A DNA stretch of 42,650 nt from Anaerolineae bacterium (GTDB lineage: Bacteria > Chloroflexota > Anaerolineae > JAKLPW01). Below the pieces are notes generated by a model that was given only the letters and a program-made list of their open reading frames with translations, ran no database searches and had not been told where the DNA came from. Numbering within the stretch: the stretch's first letter is position 1; the number at the start of each line of letters is the position of its first letter. A program made the translations under genes and the position numbers. The DNA lies in assembly GCA_022013675.1 (NCBI GenBank), contig JAKLPW010000269.1, forward strand, positions 1 through 42,650. The letters run 5' to 3'. Of this stretch, positions 7,794 to 16,811 are shown piece by piece.

Positions 7794-9176
7794 CTACTTT
7801 CCTATGCAGAAACTGCTAAAGATCACTTCCAGCAGATCCTCGCTGGCCGTCTCCCCGGTGATCTCCCCCAGGGCATTGATGGCTGCCTGGAGATCGATGG
7901 CCACGAAATCCTCGGACATGTTCTGGTCTTGAGCGCGCTGCGCATCACATAGAGACTGCAACGCGCGCTTCAAGGCGTCCTCGTGGCGGGCATTGCTAAC
8001 CAGAGGCAAACCAGCACTTGCCACCTCTCCCCCAAAGATCAGATCCACCAGGGCTTGCTCCAGATCGGGCAAGCCCTCGCCGGTCAGCGCCGATACATGC
8101 GCTCTGCGGCGCTTGGGCAACAGTGCGATCTCCCCGCACTGCGGCAGATCCAACTTGTTGACCACCAGTAGAGTGACCTTGTCTCCGATCAAGGCCGCGA
8201 TCTCTTCATCTGCCGGCGTGCTGGCCAGGCTGCCATCCACCACCATGAGCACCAGATCCGCTTGCTCCAGAGCCTGCCGGCTGCGTTCGATGCTCAATCT
8301 CTCGATGAGGTCATCGCTGCTGACGATTCCCGCCGTATCTATCAGTACCAGGGGAATGCCCTGTAAATTGATCGTCTCCTCCAGGGTGTCCCGCGTCGTC
8401 CCGGGAATGGGGGTAACAATAGCCCGGCTGGTGCGCAGAAGTGCATTTAGCAGACTGGACTTCCCCACATTGGGCCTGCCGATGATGGCCGTGCGCACTC
8501 CATGGCGGTAGATCATGCCCCGATTGGCCTGGCTCAGAAGTTGCTCTAGCCGCTCGCGCCCTTTCTGAATTGCAGGCCCGACCTCGTAGGGAGGAATCTC
8601 ATCCTCCGGGAAATCAATGGAAGCCTCCAGATGAGCAAGGGCTGGGATCAACTCCTCACGTATCGCCCGAATATGCTGCGATAGCCCGCCGCCCAGTTGC
8701 CCCATTGCCACCCGCAGCCCAGTCTCGGTCTTCGCACGCACGATATCCAGGACAGCCTCTGCCTGGGCCAGGTCAATACGCCCATTCAGGAAAGCCCGCA
8801 AGGTGAACTCGCCTTCGTGTGCCAGGCGCGCTCCCTGACGCAGGCATATCTCCAGAATGTGCCGCAGGGGCACGACCCCTCCGTGGCAGTTGATCTCTCC
8901 CACGTCCTGACGGGTGTAAGTCTGCGGCGCAGGCATATACGAGGCCAGCACCTCATCTACTGTCTCTCCCGTATCCGGGTCCACGAGATGGCCGTAGTGC
9001 AGGCGATTGGGTGACATACCAAAGGGCCTCTCACCAGAGGCAGGTATTCTCCCTTTCACGAAGATGCCGCTGAGGATAGACACCGTCTCTGATCCACTCA
9101 GACGAACGATGCCGATGCCCCCTTCCCCGATAGGCGTCGATATGGCGACGATAGTATCATCCAGGCTGTAGCGCAT
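7794..9176 (-). CDS. mnmE: tRNA modification GTPase MnmE
   Basis: A 460-residue MnmE (TrmE). With MnmG it installs the carboxymethylaminomethyl group at C5 of the wobble uridine 34 in several tRNAs, using methylene-tetrahydrofolate and GTP. The N-terminal tetrahydrofolate-binding domain starts DTIVAISTPIGEGGIGIVR. A helical region is interrupted by a G domain with G1 GRPNVGKS (233-240), DTAG (280-283) and NKLD (340-343). The C-terminus is the family hallmark FCIGK, with the catalytic Cys four residues from the end. Length and motif order are standard. No mnmG is present in the window. The glycosyltransferase follows downstream. Confidence 0.97.
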   Translation of the reverse strand: MRYSLDDTIVAISTPIGEGGIGIVRLSGSETVSILSGIFVKGRIPASGERPFGMSPNRLHYGHLVDPDTGETVDEVLASYMPAPQTYTRQDVGEINCHGGVVPLRHILEICLRQGARLAHEGEFTLRAFLNGRIDLAQAEAVLDIVRAKTETGLRVAMGQLGGGLSQHIRAIREELIPALAHLEASIDFPEDEIPPYEVGPAIQKGRERLEQLLSQANRGMIYRHGVRTAIIGRPNVGKSSLLNALLRTSRAIVTPIPGTTRDTLEETINLQGIPLVLIDTAGIVSSDDLIERLSIERSRQALEQADLVLMVVDGSLASTPADEEIAALIGDKVTLLVVNKLDLPQCGEIALLPKRRRAHVSALTGEGLPDLEQALVDLIFGGEVASAGLPLVSNARHEDALKRALQSLCDAQRAQDQNMSEDFVAIDLQAAINALGEITGETASEDLLEVIFSSFCIGK

Positions 9177-9439
9177 TTTGATTCATAACCTCTATCACGA
9201 ATCCCACGAATAGACGAATGACACAAATCGCGTTAGAACTGATAAATAGAAGGGTATTCGTAGGATTCGGATATTAGTGCCATTCGTGATTGTAGTGGGC
9301 ACCAACATACCCTAAAGCACTTTCCCCGTTGAGCAGACTTCCGGAGTTTTGGCGCCAGTACGAAGCGCAGCGGCCACGAAACTCGCGATACCCATCACTC
9401 GCACGGCACGCACACCAGGCAAACTTCGGAAGTCTTGGC
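9177..9439. other. Spacer with ATTCGTG repeats and a long inverted repeat
   Basis: The 263 bases between DUF951 and mnmE hold several copies of CACGAAT/ATTCGTG-like heptamers (9195-9290) and a long inverted repeat: AGACTTCCGGAGTTT (9335-9349) against AAACTTCGGAAGTCT (9421-9435), one mismatch, 71-base loop. It may end DUF951 transcription. No gene is seen. Confidence 0.6.
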
Positions 9440-9649
9440 TTACCCCTCCGTTGTCTCACTCGCCTCGCTCGGCTCCAGCTTCTTGCAGCGCTTCTCGAAG
9501 ACCCTTCTCGTCAGCATGATGCGCCGCCCACACCCCAGACAGACCAGGCCGATGTCGGCCCCGATGCGCACCACACTCCAACGATAGCTCCCGCAAGGAT
9601 GAGACTTGCGCAAAGTAGCGATATCGTCCACGTGTACATCCAATGGCAT
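9440..9649 (-). CDS. DUF951 family protein, small Cys-rich
   Basis: A 69-residue protein of the DUF951 family, widespread in Firmicutes and Chloroflexi. Diagnostic features are DIATLRKSHPCG (about residues 9-20), the VVRIGADIGLVCLGCGRRIM core (about 26-45) and a basic end. The HPCG and CLGCG cysteines could bind a metal. In Firmicutes members often lie near ychF or DNA-replication genes; their role is not established. The start at 9649 has AGGAG about 9 bases upstream. An earlier in-line ATG in another frame gives a protein unlike any family. It may be followed by mnmE, although repeats lie between. Confidence 0.88.
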   Translation of the reverse strand: MPLDVHVDDIATLRKSHPCGSYRWSVVRIGADIGLVCLGCGRRIMLTRRVFEKRCKKLEPSEASETTEG

Positions 9650-9679
9650 TCCTGCTTCTCCTCACTCATTGGTGCCTCC

Positions 9680-9708
9680 AGTCTACCTCATTTTGGTCAG
9701 AGTGGCAA
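9680..9708 (-). promoter_or_regulatory. Probable leftward promoter of the DUF951 gene
   Basis: On the minus strand: TTGCCA, a 17-base spacer and TAGACT. It would start transcription about 25 bases before the DUF951 start codon. Two mismatches in the -10 make it moderate. Confidence 0.45.
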
Positions 9709-9808
9709 GAGAGACACGCACCAATCGCAGGGCTTCTCACTCTCCGGCCACCGCTGGCATTTCACTGCCGTGAGCATGGAGATTCGCAAGAAAATGGCGA
9801 ATTCGGCA

Positions 9809-9837
9809 TTGACAAATCAGCGAAGATATGGTAGAAT
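9809..9837 (+). promoter_or_regulatory. Promoter of LacI regulator 1
   Basis: TTGACA (9809-9814), a 17-base spacer and TAGAAT (9832-9837), with TGG just upstream as an extended -10. Transcription would start near 9844, inside the operator. Confidence 0.8.
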
Positions 9838-9844
9838 AGGGGTG

Positions 9845-9858
9845 TGCAAACGTGTGCG
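9845..9858 (+). promoter_or_regulatory. Putative LacI-family operator 1
   Basis: TGCAAACGTGTGCG is an imperfect palindrome centred on CG, as LacI-family operators are. It lies over the expected start of transcription and differs from operator 2 (25729-25742) at only two positions. Self-repression by LacI regulator 1, or cross-control by regulator 2, is inferred. Confidence 0.6.
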
Positions 9859-9876
9859 CAAGGATGGAGGACCAGA

Positions 9877-10878
9877 ATGGCGGTCTCGATCAAGGACATC
9901 GCCAAGGTGGCAGGCGTTGCACCCTCCACCGTCTCGCGCGCTCTCAGTGATCATCCCCGCATTAGCCGAGAGACAAGGGAGCGCGTTCGCCGCATAGCGA
10001 GAGAGATGGAGTACACACCCAGTCTGCTGGCCCGCAGTCTGGTGAAGCAAGACACAGCGACCATCGGCGTAGTGATCACTTCTGTGTCAGACCCTTTCCT
10101 GACCAACGTGGTGACTGGCATTGAAGAGGTAGCCCAGGAACAAGGGTACTCGGTCCTTCTCAGCAGTTCCTATCTAGACGCCAAGCGAGAGTTAGAAGTC
10201 GTCAGTTCGTTTCACGGGCGGCGCACCCGAGGTATCATCGTGATCGGCTCACAGATTGACACTGGCTATCTCCATATGCGCGACCGCTTTCCTTTGCCCA
10301 TCGTGCTGACCAACTGTCCGATCTACCCTTATTCCGTTTCTACCGACAACCCGGCCAGTGCTCGACAAGCCGTCGAGCATCTGATTCAACTCGGGCATAG
10401 GCGGATCGCTTATATCGCCAACCGGCGCAGCTACCGCAGCAACCTGGACCGTCTGACGAGCTACCATCAGGTACTGGAAGCGCAGAGGATTCCTGTGGAC
10501 GAGGATCTGATCATAGAAGGTGATGGAACTCTAGGGGGCGGAAACGCAGCGGTCGAGGCTCTACGGTCCCGCACCCGGCCACCGACAGCGGTATTCTGTT
10601 TCAACGACATGACCGCTATCGGCGTGCTCAGTGCCCTGCGGCAGGCCGAGACTCGGGTGCCGGAGGAGATGTCGGTCGTGGGCTTTGACGACGTGGAGTT
10701 CGCTGCTTATTGTCATCCCCCTCTCACTACCGTTCGACAACCCACCGATCTGATGGGCCAACGTCTGATGCGCATGCTATTGGCGCTTATTCGAGGTCAG
10801 GAGGATGTGGAACCTGAGGTCTTGCCAGGCGAACTGGTCATTCGTGAGAGCACGGGGGATCCTCCACTTCCTGCCTAA
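9877..10878 (+). CDS. LacI family transcriptional regulator 1
   Basis: A 333-residue LacI/GalR-type repressor. The N-terminal helix-turn-helix is SIKDIAKVAGVAPSTVSRAL (residues about 4-23), followed by the hinge helix region TPSLLARSLVKQ and a periplasmic-binding-protein-like sugar-binding core (TIGVVITSVSDPF, FCFNDMTAIGVLSAL, VVGFDDVEFAAYCHPPLTTVRQP). The effector is probably a sugar or polyol. ATG 9877 is preferred because GGAGG lies about 8 bases upstream; an upstream GTG would fall on the promoter start point. The gene is followed by the CUT1 transporter genes after 194 bases without a clear terminator and probably controls them. The recognition helix is very close to that of regulator 2 at 25759, in keeping with near-identical operators. 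Confidence 0.93.
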   Translation: MAVSIKDIAKVAGVAPSTVSRALSDHPRISRETRERVRRIAREMEYTPSLLARSLVKQDTATIGVVITSVSDPFLTNVVTGIEEVAQEQGYSVLLSSSYLDAKRELEVVSSFHGRRTRGIIVIGSQIDTGYLHMRDRFPLPIVLTNCPIYPYSVSTDNPASARQAVEHLIQLGHRRIAYIANRRSYRSNLDRLTSYHQVLEAQRIPVDEDLIIEGDGTLGGGNAAVEALRSRTRPPTAVFCFNDMTAIGVLSALRQAETRVPEEMSVVGFDDVEFAAYCHPPLTTVRQPTDLMGQRLMRMLLALIRGQEDVEPEVLPGELVIRESTGDPPLPA

Positions 10879-11072
10879 TGTAGTAGAATGCTCCGCCTCT
10901 GCCTCTATACCGCGGGGCAAAAACCGGGAAGAGTTTGAGGAAATGGCAAGAGACACATGAGAGGCTGAGATAAGGAGGTGATGCTATCGAGCGAAAACGA
11001 TGAGGCGTTTGCCTCGAACGCACTTCGTACAAACGGACCGGCAAGAATCATCCAAGAAAGAAGGAGGAAGAA

Positions 11073-12563
11073 ATGTCGTATCGAAAGATGGGTTGGGCAG
11101 TTGTCACGCTCCTGGTCGTGGCCTCTCTGGTGGCATCCTGCGCACCACAGATCGTCAAGGAGACCGTGATCGTCGAGAAAGAGGTCGAGAAGATCGTCAA
11201 AGAGACCGTGGTCGTCGAGAAAGAGGTCGAGAAGATCGTCAAGGAGACCGTGGAGGTGCCTGTTGGCGGCCAACTGATCCACATCGTCGCTCGCACCAAG
11301 GCCAGCCCACCCTACGAGGATGGGCGCGGCAACAACCTGGTATCCGCAGTCGGGGCCGCCAACGCCGCGCTGGCAGCGATGGGCGACGACCGCCGCATTG
11401 AACTGGAGCTCATCCAGGACGACGCGGACTGGGGTGACTACAAGACTGAGTTCGAGTTGGCCTCCGAAGCAGGCCAAGCTTCAGACATCGTTTGCTCTGG
11501 TCACGAGCACATCGGCGACTGGGCCACAGCCGGATATCTCGTTGACATCACCGATATGATCGGCAGCTATCCCGAATTCGACGACGTGATCGAGAGCCTG
11601 TGGACCTCGACCGAACTAGGGGGCAAGATATGGGGTATCCCGCAGGACGCTGAGGCGCGCCCAATGTACTACAGCAAGCCACTTCTGCGCGAACTCGGCT
11701 GGTCGGACCAGGACATCGAGAGTCTGGACGAGCGCGTCGCCAGTGGTGAGTTCACCTGGCAGGACATGCTCGACACGGCTGCTGAAGCAGTCGAGAAGGG
11801 CATCGTCGAACCGGGTGACGGCTGGTGGCATCGCCCCTCCAACGGGCCCGACTTCCTGTATTACTACTACGGCGCTGGGGGCAAGATTCAAGAGGAGGGC
11901 GCTGACGCCCTGATCTTTGACACAACCACCGCCCAGAAGGTATACGAGATGCTGTATGACGCCGCGCAAGTGCGCAACATCATCCGACCAAACAAGCTGG
12001 ATGGCGACTGGGACTACCATAAGGAGTACACCAGCAAGTTCGACAAAGTCCTCTTTGTGTTCGAGGGCACGTGGCGCTGGGCTAGCTGGCACACCGGCTA
12101 CCTCCAGGACGTCGGTGGAGAGGACTACCTGTTCGAGAACGTGGGCTTTGCCCCAATTCCGGCCAACGAAGAGGGTACTGGTGATCCCATCACGTTAACT
12201 CACCCACTGGTGTATATGATCAGCTCGCAGTCCGAACATCCAGACCTGGCGCTGCTGTTGATCTCTAAGGCAACGGTCAAGGAGCTCAACACCGACTATG
12301 CCGTCGCCAGCGGTCACCTGGGCGTGCTCAAATCTCAGTCGAGCTACCCGCCCTACACCACTGCCAAGTTCTTGAGCGCGACGCTGCCGTTGCTCGAGTA
12401 CACCACCTTCCTGCCCAACAGCCCTTACTGGAGCGCCTACTCAGAGGCCTACTACCTCGGCATTCAGGCCGTGGAGTCCGGCGATCTTACACCTGAGGAA
12501 GCGGTAGAAGTCGTCGTAGAGCGCCTCCAGAACGAGCTTGGTGACAACGTGGTCATTCGCTAA
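11073..12563 (+). CDS. CUT1 ABC transporter substrate-binding lipoprotein
   Basis: A 496-residue extracytoplasmic sugar-binding lipoprotein of family 1. The signal peptide ends in the lipobox LVASC, with Cys23 as the lipidated residue. A rod-like linker follows (about 28-62) made of a 14-residue repeat, IVKETVIVEKEVEK, then the binding domain with ASDIVCSGHEHIGDWATAG and an aromatic-rich cleft (DGWWHRPSNGPDFLYYYYGAGG) typical of oligosaccharide or polyol binders. It delivers its ligand to the permeases encoded next. AGGAGG lies 8 bases upstream of the ATG. A strong hairpin after the stop (12576-12610) probably gives this gene more product than the permeases. The ligand is unknown; UgpB-type or inositol-type binding are both possible. 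Confidence 0.9.
   Translation: MSYRKMGWAVVTLLVVASLVASCAPQIVKETVIVEKEVEKIVKETVVVEKEVEKIVKETVEVPVGGQLIHIVARTKASPPYEDGRGNNLVSAVGAANAALAAMGDDRRIELELIQDDADWGDYKTEFELASEAGQASDIVCSGHEHIGDWATAGYLVDITDMIGSYPEFDDVIESLWTSTELGGKIWGIPQDAEARPMYYSKPLLRELGWSDQDIESLDERVASGEFTWQDMLDTAAEAVEKGIVEPGDGWWHRPSNGPDFLYYYYGAGGKIQEEGADALIFDTTTAQKVYEMLYDAAQVRNIIRPNKLDGDWDYHKEYTSKFDKVLFVFEGTWRWASWHTGYLQDVGGEDYLFENVGFAPIPANEEGTGDPITLTHPLVYMISSQSEHPDLALLLISKATVKELNTDYAVASGHLGVLKSQSSYPPYTTAKFLSATLPLLEYTTFLPNSPYWSAYSEAYYLGIQAVESGDLTPEEAVEVVVERLQNELGDNVVIR
11151..11255 (+). repeat. 42-base in-frame repeat encoding the lipoprotein linker
   Basis: Units at 11151-11192 and 11193-11234, plus half a unit to 11255, encode the IVKETV(I/V)VEKEVEK linker. 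Near identity at DNA level implies recent duplication or ongoing slippage, so linker length may vary between strains. Confidence 0.85.
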
Positions 12564-12575
12564 CCCTCGGCAAAC

Positions 12576-12610
12576 GTAGTGGGGACGAGTCTGCGACTCG
12601 TCCCCACTAC
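12576..12610 (+). terminator. Intercistronic hairpin between binding protein and permease genes
   Basis: Perfect 16-base arms GTAGTGGGGACGAGTC (12576-12591) and GACTCGTCCCCACTAC (12595-12610) with a 3-base TGC loop. No T run follows, so partial termination or 3'-end protection of the upstream mRNA is likelier than full termination. Confidence 0.75.
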
Positions 12611-12652
12611 CCCCATCGTGTCTAGCTCTGATGAAAGAAAGGAAGGCTTCCA

Positions 12653-13624
12653 ATGGCCGTGACCAGTAAGGAAGTCGGGGAGGGCCGGGCACCATCACGC
12701 TGGGTGCAGATCAAGGCCACAGTGGGTGCCTGGGGTTTCATGAGCCCTGCTATCATTCTCGTGCTCGTGTTCTTCTTCATCCCCGCGATCCTGCTCTTAG
12801 TCCTCAGCCTGACCGACCTGGCCAGTCACAATTTCAGCGATCCCTGGACCTTCATCGGCCTGGCGAACTACCGCAGGCTGTTCAATGATAAGTTCTTTCC
12901 CAAAATCCTGGGCAACACCTTTCGCTACGTCTTCCTCACATTGGTGTTCTTCAACGTGGGACTGGCGTTGGTGCTGGCCTTGCTGACCTCCCATATTGGC
13001 CGTCGGGCGAGTTTCGTCTTCCGCTTGCTGTGGCTGCTACCGCGTATCACGCCCTCGGTGGTCTACATTGTGATGTGGCGGCGCATCGCCCAAACGCCCC
13101 CGTATGGCATCATCAACTGGTTCTTGGCGATGTTCGGTGTCGAACGCCAACCCTATTGGCTCAATGAGCTGCCGTGGCTGTTCGTCGTTTTGGTGAACGG
13201 CTTCGTTGGCGCCTCTTTCGGCATGGTCATCTTCACCTCGGCCATCGAATCAATTTCCAAAGATCTCTTTACCGCAGCGAAAGTGGATGGCGCATCGGCC
13301 TGGCAGATCATCCGCGATATCACCCTCCCACTGCTCAGGTGGCCGCTGCTATTCGTAACCAGCTACCAGACCCTCTCGCTGCTTGTCTCTTTCGAGTACA
13401 TCCTGCTGCTGACTGGGGGCGGGCCGGGGCTGTTCAAGACAGAGGTATGGTCTCTCACAGCGTACAATCGTGCCCTGAAGACCTACTTCGGCAGCCATGC
13501 CTGGGGATACGGCGCAGCCTGGGGATTTATCCTGGTGCTCGTCGGCATCGTGATGTCCGTTATCTACCTGCGCGTGTTCCAATTCAACGAACTGATGCAG
13601 GAACCTAAGATCGACGTATTGTAG
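12653..13624 (+). CDS. CUT1 ABC transporter permease, MalF/UgpA-like
   Basis: A 323-residue inner-membrane permease with six expected membrane segments (first about 24-46: GFMSPAIILVLVFFFIPAIL). The EAA loop that docks on the ATPase is DLFTAAKVDGASAWQIIRDI (about 203-222), followed by TLPLLRWPLL. With the next permease it forms the channel for the ligand of the upstream lipoprotein. It starts with ATG preceded by GAAAGGAAGG. Its stop is 12 bases before the next gene. Binding-protein-dependent sugar permease of the MalF/UgpA class is certain; specificity is not. Confidence 0.92.
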   Translation: MAVTSKEVGEGRAPSRWVQIKATVGAWGFMSPAIILVLVFFFIPAILLLVLSLTDLASHNFSDPWTFIGLANYRRLFNDKFFPKILGNTFRYVFLTLVFFNVGLALVLALLTSHIGRRASFVFRLLWLLPRITPSVVYIVMWRRIAQTPPYGIINWFLAMFGVERQPYWLNELPWLFVVLVNGFVGASFGMVIFTSAIESISKDLFTAAKVDGASAWQIIRDITLPLLRWPLLFVTSYQTLSLLVSFEYILLLTGGGPGLFKTEVWSLTAYNRALKTYFGSHAWGYGAAWGFILVLVGIVMSVIYLRVFQFNELMQEPKIDVL

Positions 13625-13636
13625 GAGGGAGGCAAC

Positions 13637-14536
13637 GTGGCTACGACAGTTTGTGAGACCGATCGAGAACATGGTGCGCGGCGCTTCTTCGGCCAAGCTA
13701 TTCCCTACCTTGTCCTGATCATTAGCGTCTTGCCCATCGTGGTCGGCTATGCGTGGGTGATCATCGCTACCTTCTCGCATCGCACTGAGGGCCTGCTGCC
13801 GGTAGACAGCAAAGGCAACATTGGTGGGCTTACGCTGCAGAACTGGACTTTCCTGAGGGACGCTAAGATCTGGCGAGTGACCCTGAACACTCTCGGGGTG
13901 GCAGTGGCGATGGTCGTCGGGGTTGGGTTCGTCTCATCGCTGGCCGGCTATGCGCTGTCGCGCATGAACTTTACCGGACGCAAGGGTTTCCTCGGGCTAA
14001 CGATGGTCCTGCACGCTTTCCGCCCCGAGATGCTGCTCATTGCCATCTTCCACGTGCTGCTGTTCATCGGAGGTATTCCGGTGATCGGTAAGCTTTTCGG
14101 CTTCAACACCGTCGGCGGGGTGGCACTGGTGATGGTCAGCCTCGAGCTGCCGCTCGGCGTGTGGCTAATGAAGGGCTTCTTCGACAACGTCACCTGGGAT
14201 ATGGAGCGATCTGCGCTGATTGACGGGGCCTCTCGCTTCCGCGTGTGGTGGGAGATCATCCTGCCCCTGATCAAGCCCGGCATCGCCGCGTTGGCCACTT
14301 TCAACTTCATCAGTGGCTGGAACGCCTTCTTGATCCCGTACACCTTCACGATTGGCGCGAAGGTATCCAATCTGCCGGTCTACCTGAACCGGTTTTCGGA
14401 GGACACCTCGATGGTCTCCTGGAACCAGGTCGCCGCTGTGGGCCTTTTCAGCCTCATCCCCGTGATGATCTTCTTCATTTTTACCCAAGAGGCACTGCTC
14501 AATATCTACGGCGGCGGGACCAAGGGTGGCGTCTAA
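13637..14536 (+). CDS. CUT1 ABC transporter permease, MalG/UgpE-like
   Basis: A 299-residue inner-membrane permease, partner of the preceding one. Six membrane segments are expected (first about 14-37: FFGQAIPYLVLIISVLPIVV). The EAA loop is MERSALIDGASRFRVWWEII (about 191-210), followed by LPLIKPGIAALATF, the usual MalG pattern. GTG is the start codon, with GGAGGGAGG 6 bases upstream. The ATPase gene follows after 48 bases. Together the four genes make a complete importer. Confidence 0.92.
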   Translation: MATTVCETDREHGARRFFGQAIPYLVLIISVLPIVVGYAWVIIATFSHRTEGLLPVDSKGNIGGLTLQNWTFLRDAKIWRVTLNTLGVAVAMVVGVGFVSSLAGYALSRMNFTGRKGFLGLTMVLHAFRPEMLLIAIFHVLLFIGGIPVIGKLFGFNTVGGVALVMVSLELPLGVWLMKGFFDNVTWDMERSALIDGASRFRVWWEIILPLIKPGIAALATFNFISGWNAFLIPYTFTIGAKVSNLPVYLNRFSEDTSMVSWNQVAAVGLFSLIPVMIFFIFTQEALLNIYGGGTKGGV

Positions 14537-14584
14537 TAGCAGCGGTACGGCCTGACTGTTTTTTGATCAGATAAGGAGCGAGCT

Positions 14585-15661
14585 ATGAGAGTTGAACTTG
14601 AGAATCTCAGCAAGCGGTGGGGCAACGCAGTAGGGACCGACTCTATCAATCTGGATATTCACGACGGCGAGTTCGTTGTCTTCCTGGGGCCCTCTGGCTG
14701 TGGGAAAACCACCACACTGCTGATGATAGCCGGCATCTACAAACCTACCGAGGGCTTCATTCGTTTCGACGATCGAATCGTCAACCACGTAGCGCCCAAA
14801 GATCGCAACGTCGGCATGGTCTTCCAGAGCTACGCCCTCTACCCCCACATGACCGTCTTCCAGAACATCAGCTACCCGCTCAAGCTGAAGAAAATCCCGA
14901 AGGAAGAGATGCAGGAGCAGGCGCAGCGAGCCGCCGATATGATGGGCATCGGACACCTGATGGATCGCAAACCTGCCCAACTCTCCGGCGGGCAACAGCA
15001 GCGCGTAGCCCTGGGCCGAGCGCTGGTCAAACAGCCGGACCTACTTCTGTTCGATGAGCCACTCTCTAACCTCGACGCACGTCTACGTCTGACCATGCGC
15101 GGCGAAATCAAGCGCCTGCAATTGGAATCGGGCATCACTTCCATCTACGTCACCCATGACCAGGTGGAGGCCATGACCATGGCTGACCGCATCGCCGTCA
15201 TGAAGGAGGGCAAGCTACAAGCCTACAGTCCGCCCGATGAACTGTACGACCAGCCGCGCACCCTGTTCGTCGCTGGTTTTGTGGGCAACCCACCAATGAA
15301 CTTCCTGGACGTAGAAGTCGATCGCGAGAGCGGTGAGTATCACGCCCGTAGAGAGGGTTTCGACATAACGGTAGCGGCCGACCGAGGCGCCAAGGCTGCG
15401 GGACGGGGTCGGGTCACTCTTGGTATCCGTCCCGAAGACGTCACGCTAGCAGATGAAGGCGTCCCAGGCGAGACCTACGTCGTGGAGCCGCTGGGCCGCG
15501 ATGACCTGCTCGATGTGCGCATCGGCGACGCCAGCGTCCGTGTGCTAGCTGACCCAACACTAGGCCTGAAGATCGGCCAGGCCGTAAAGCTTGAGTTCAG
15601 CACCCACAAGGTACAGTTCTTCGACTCCGCAACGGAACAGTCCCTGCTCTGGGCAGACTAG
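14585..15661 (+). CDS. CUT1 ABC transporter ATP-binding protein, UgpC/MsmK type
   Basis: A 358-residue ATPase that powers the importer. Walker A is [10 protein letters not shown] (35-44), the Q loop is [11 protein letters not shown], the signature is LSGGQQQR, Walker B is [12 protein letters not shown] and the switch His is in [10 protein letters not shown]-terminal OB-type (TOBE) regulatory domain follows from about residue 235 ([20 protein letters not shown]), as in MalK/UgpC. Most Chloroflexota CUT1 operons lack a dedicated ATPase and share one, so its presence here makes the transporter self-sufficient; that comparison is from general knowledge. AAGGAGCGAGCT precedes the ATG. Confidence 0.95.
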   Translation: MRVELENLSKRWGNAVGTDSINLDIHDGEFVVFLGPSGCGKTTTLLMIAGIYKPTEGFIRFDDRIVNHVAPKDRNVGMVFQSYALYPHMTVFQNISYPLKLKKIPKEEMQEQAQRAADMMGIGHLMDRKPAQLSGGQQQRVALGRALVKQPDLLLFDEPLSNLDARLRLTMRGEIKRLQLESGITSIYVTHDQVEAMTMADRIAVMKEGKLQAYSPPDELYDQPRTLFVAGFVGNPPMNFLDVEVDRESGEYHARREGFDITVAADRGAKAAGRGRVTLGIRPEDVTLADEGVPGETYVVEPLGRDDLLDVRIGDASVRVLADPTLGLKIGQAVKLEFSTHKVQFFDSATEQSLLWAD

Positions 15662-15730
15662 CTCGTAGGACATGGGCATAGCGAGTCTTCATGACAGCCT
15701 GATAACACACTGTGGATTGGATCTCACGAA

Positions 15731-16795
15731 ATGATGAACAGCAAAGAGCGGGTGTTGGCTGCCGTCAACCATACTGAACCGGATCGCGTGCCGGTCGACC
15801 TGTGGGCGCTTCCGCCAATCACGGATCGTCTTCGGGATCACTTCGGCGTGGAGGACGACGAGGCCCTGTGGCAGGCTCTGGGCATTGACTTGCGCTCTGT
15901 CTGGCCTGAGTACGTGGGGCCTCAGTTGTCGACCTTCAATGACGGCACGTGGACGGACTGGTGGGGCCTCCGCAAACGGATGATCGGCCCCTTTGAAGAG
16001 ATCGTCGAACCACCTCTGGCGGGTGCTCAGACCGTGGGTGACGTCGAGGCCCACCCGTGGCCCAACCCCGATTGGTTCGACTATGAGGGCCTGCGCCCCA
16101 TCTGCAAAACACTGAGCCAATACGCCCTCGTAGTGCGCGATGCCGGCCCCAACGCCACCTGCGTGCTGCGTCTGGCCATGTTTCTCCGCAGCATGGAGAG
16201 GTTCATGATGGACCTGGTTGCGAATCCCGACCTGGCGCGCGCCATTATCAGGCGAGTGGAGGAGTTCTACCTGGAACTGGACCGCCGCATCTTTGACGCT
16301 GTGGGCGATCTCACCGATATATACTTCATCGCCGATGACGTTGGTGTGCAGGACGGGCTGATGATCAGTCCCACTATGTTCCGTGAGTTCATCGCCCCCA
16401 GTCTGCGGCGCTTCATCGCCCAGGCCAAAGCCTATGATCAGCGAGTCATGTATCACACCTGCGGCGCTGTACGGCCCCTGATACCCGACTTCATGGAGAT
16501 GGGCGTGGACATTCTCAATCCCATCCAGGTATCGGCCAAGGGCATGGATCCGGCCGGGCTGAAACGGGATTTTGGCGACGCGCTCTGCTTCCACGGCGCG
16601 CTGGACATCCAGAGGGTCCTGTCGCAAGACACACCGGAGGATGTGCGTGCCGAGGTGGAGCGGTTATGCCAGGTTCTGGGCCAGGATGGCGGCTTCATTT
16701 TAGCGCCGACGAACAACGTCGTTCCCGAAACGCCCATTGAGAACATTCTGGCACTATACGAAGCAGTACAAGAAAACACGCGTTCGCAAAGCTAG
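15731..16795 (+). CDS. UroD-family (cobamide methyltransferase-like) protein
   Basis: A 354-residue TIM-barrel protein of the uroporphyrinogen decarboxylase superfamily. It starts SKERVLAAVNHTEPDRVPVDLW, the usual opening of the MtaA/CmuA-like and uncharacterised branch rather than of true HemE. YHTCGAVRPLIPDFMEMGVD (about 240-259) carries the His-x-Cys pair that binds zinc in methylcobamide:thiol methyltransferases. GFILAPTNNVVPETPIENI is the standard C-terminal motif. No corrinoid protein is encoded nearby. Such genes often follow sugar ABC transporters in environmental genomes, with unknown role. It lies 69 bases after the ATPase and is the last gene before a strong terminator, so it belongs to the transporter unit. 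Confidence 0.82.
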   Translation: MMNSKERVLAAVNHTEPDRVPVDLWALPPITDRLRDHFGVEDDEALWQALGIDLRSVWPEYVGPQLSTFNDGTWTDWWGLRKRMIGPFEEIVEPPLAGAQTVGDVEAHPWPNPDWFDYEGLRPICKTLSQYALVVRDAGPNATCVLRLAMFLRSMERFMMDLVANPDLARAIIRRVEEFYLELDRRIFDAVGDLTDIYFIADDVGVQDGLMISPTMFREFIAPSLRRFIAQAKAYDQRVMYHTCGAVRPLIPDFMEMGVDILNPIQVSAKGMDPAGLKRDFGDALCFHGALDIQRVLSQDTPEDVRAEVERLCQVLGQDGGFILAPTNNVVPETPIENILALYEAVQENTRSQS

Positions 16796-16811
16796 AGCAA
16801 TCCGATCACCG

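Noticed and set aside
10978-11169. Short frame behind AAGGAGG upstream of the binding-protein gene
   Set aside because: The binding site is strong, but the frame runs into the binding-protein gene in another frame and its sequence (Arg/Trp-rich end) looks non-coding. A translated leader cannot be ruled out.
15689-16627. 312-codon frame antisense to the UroD-family gene
   Set aside because: It mirrors codon bias of the real gene; it has no family resemblance or upstream binding site. The same applies to long antisense frames at 26640-27443, 34485-35384, 36153-36944 and 40007-40966.
15731-16795. UroD-family gene as hemE
   Set aside because: The opening motif and His-x-Cys pair fit the methyltransferase-like branch, and no other heme gene is close by.
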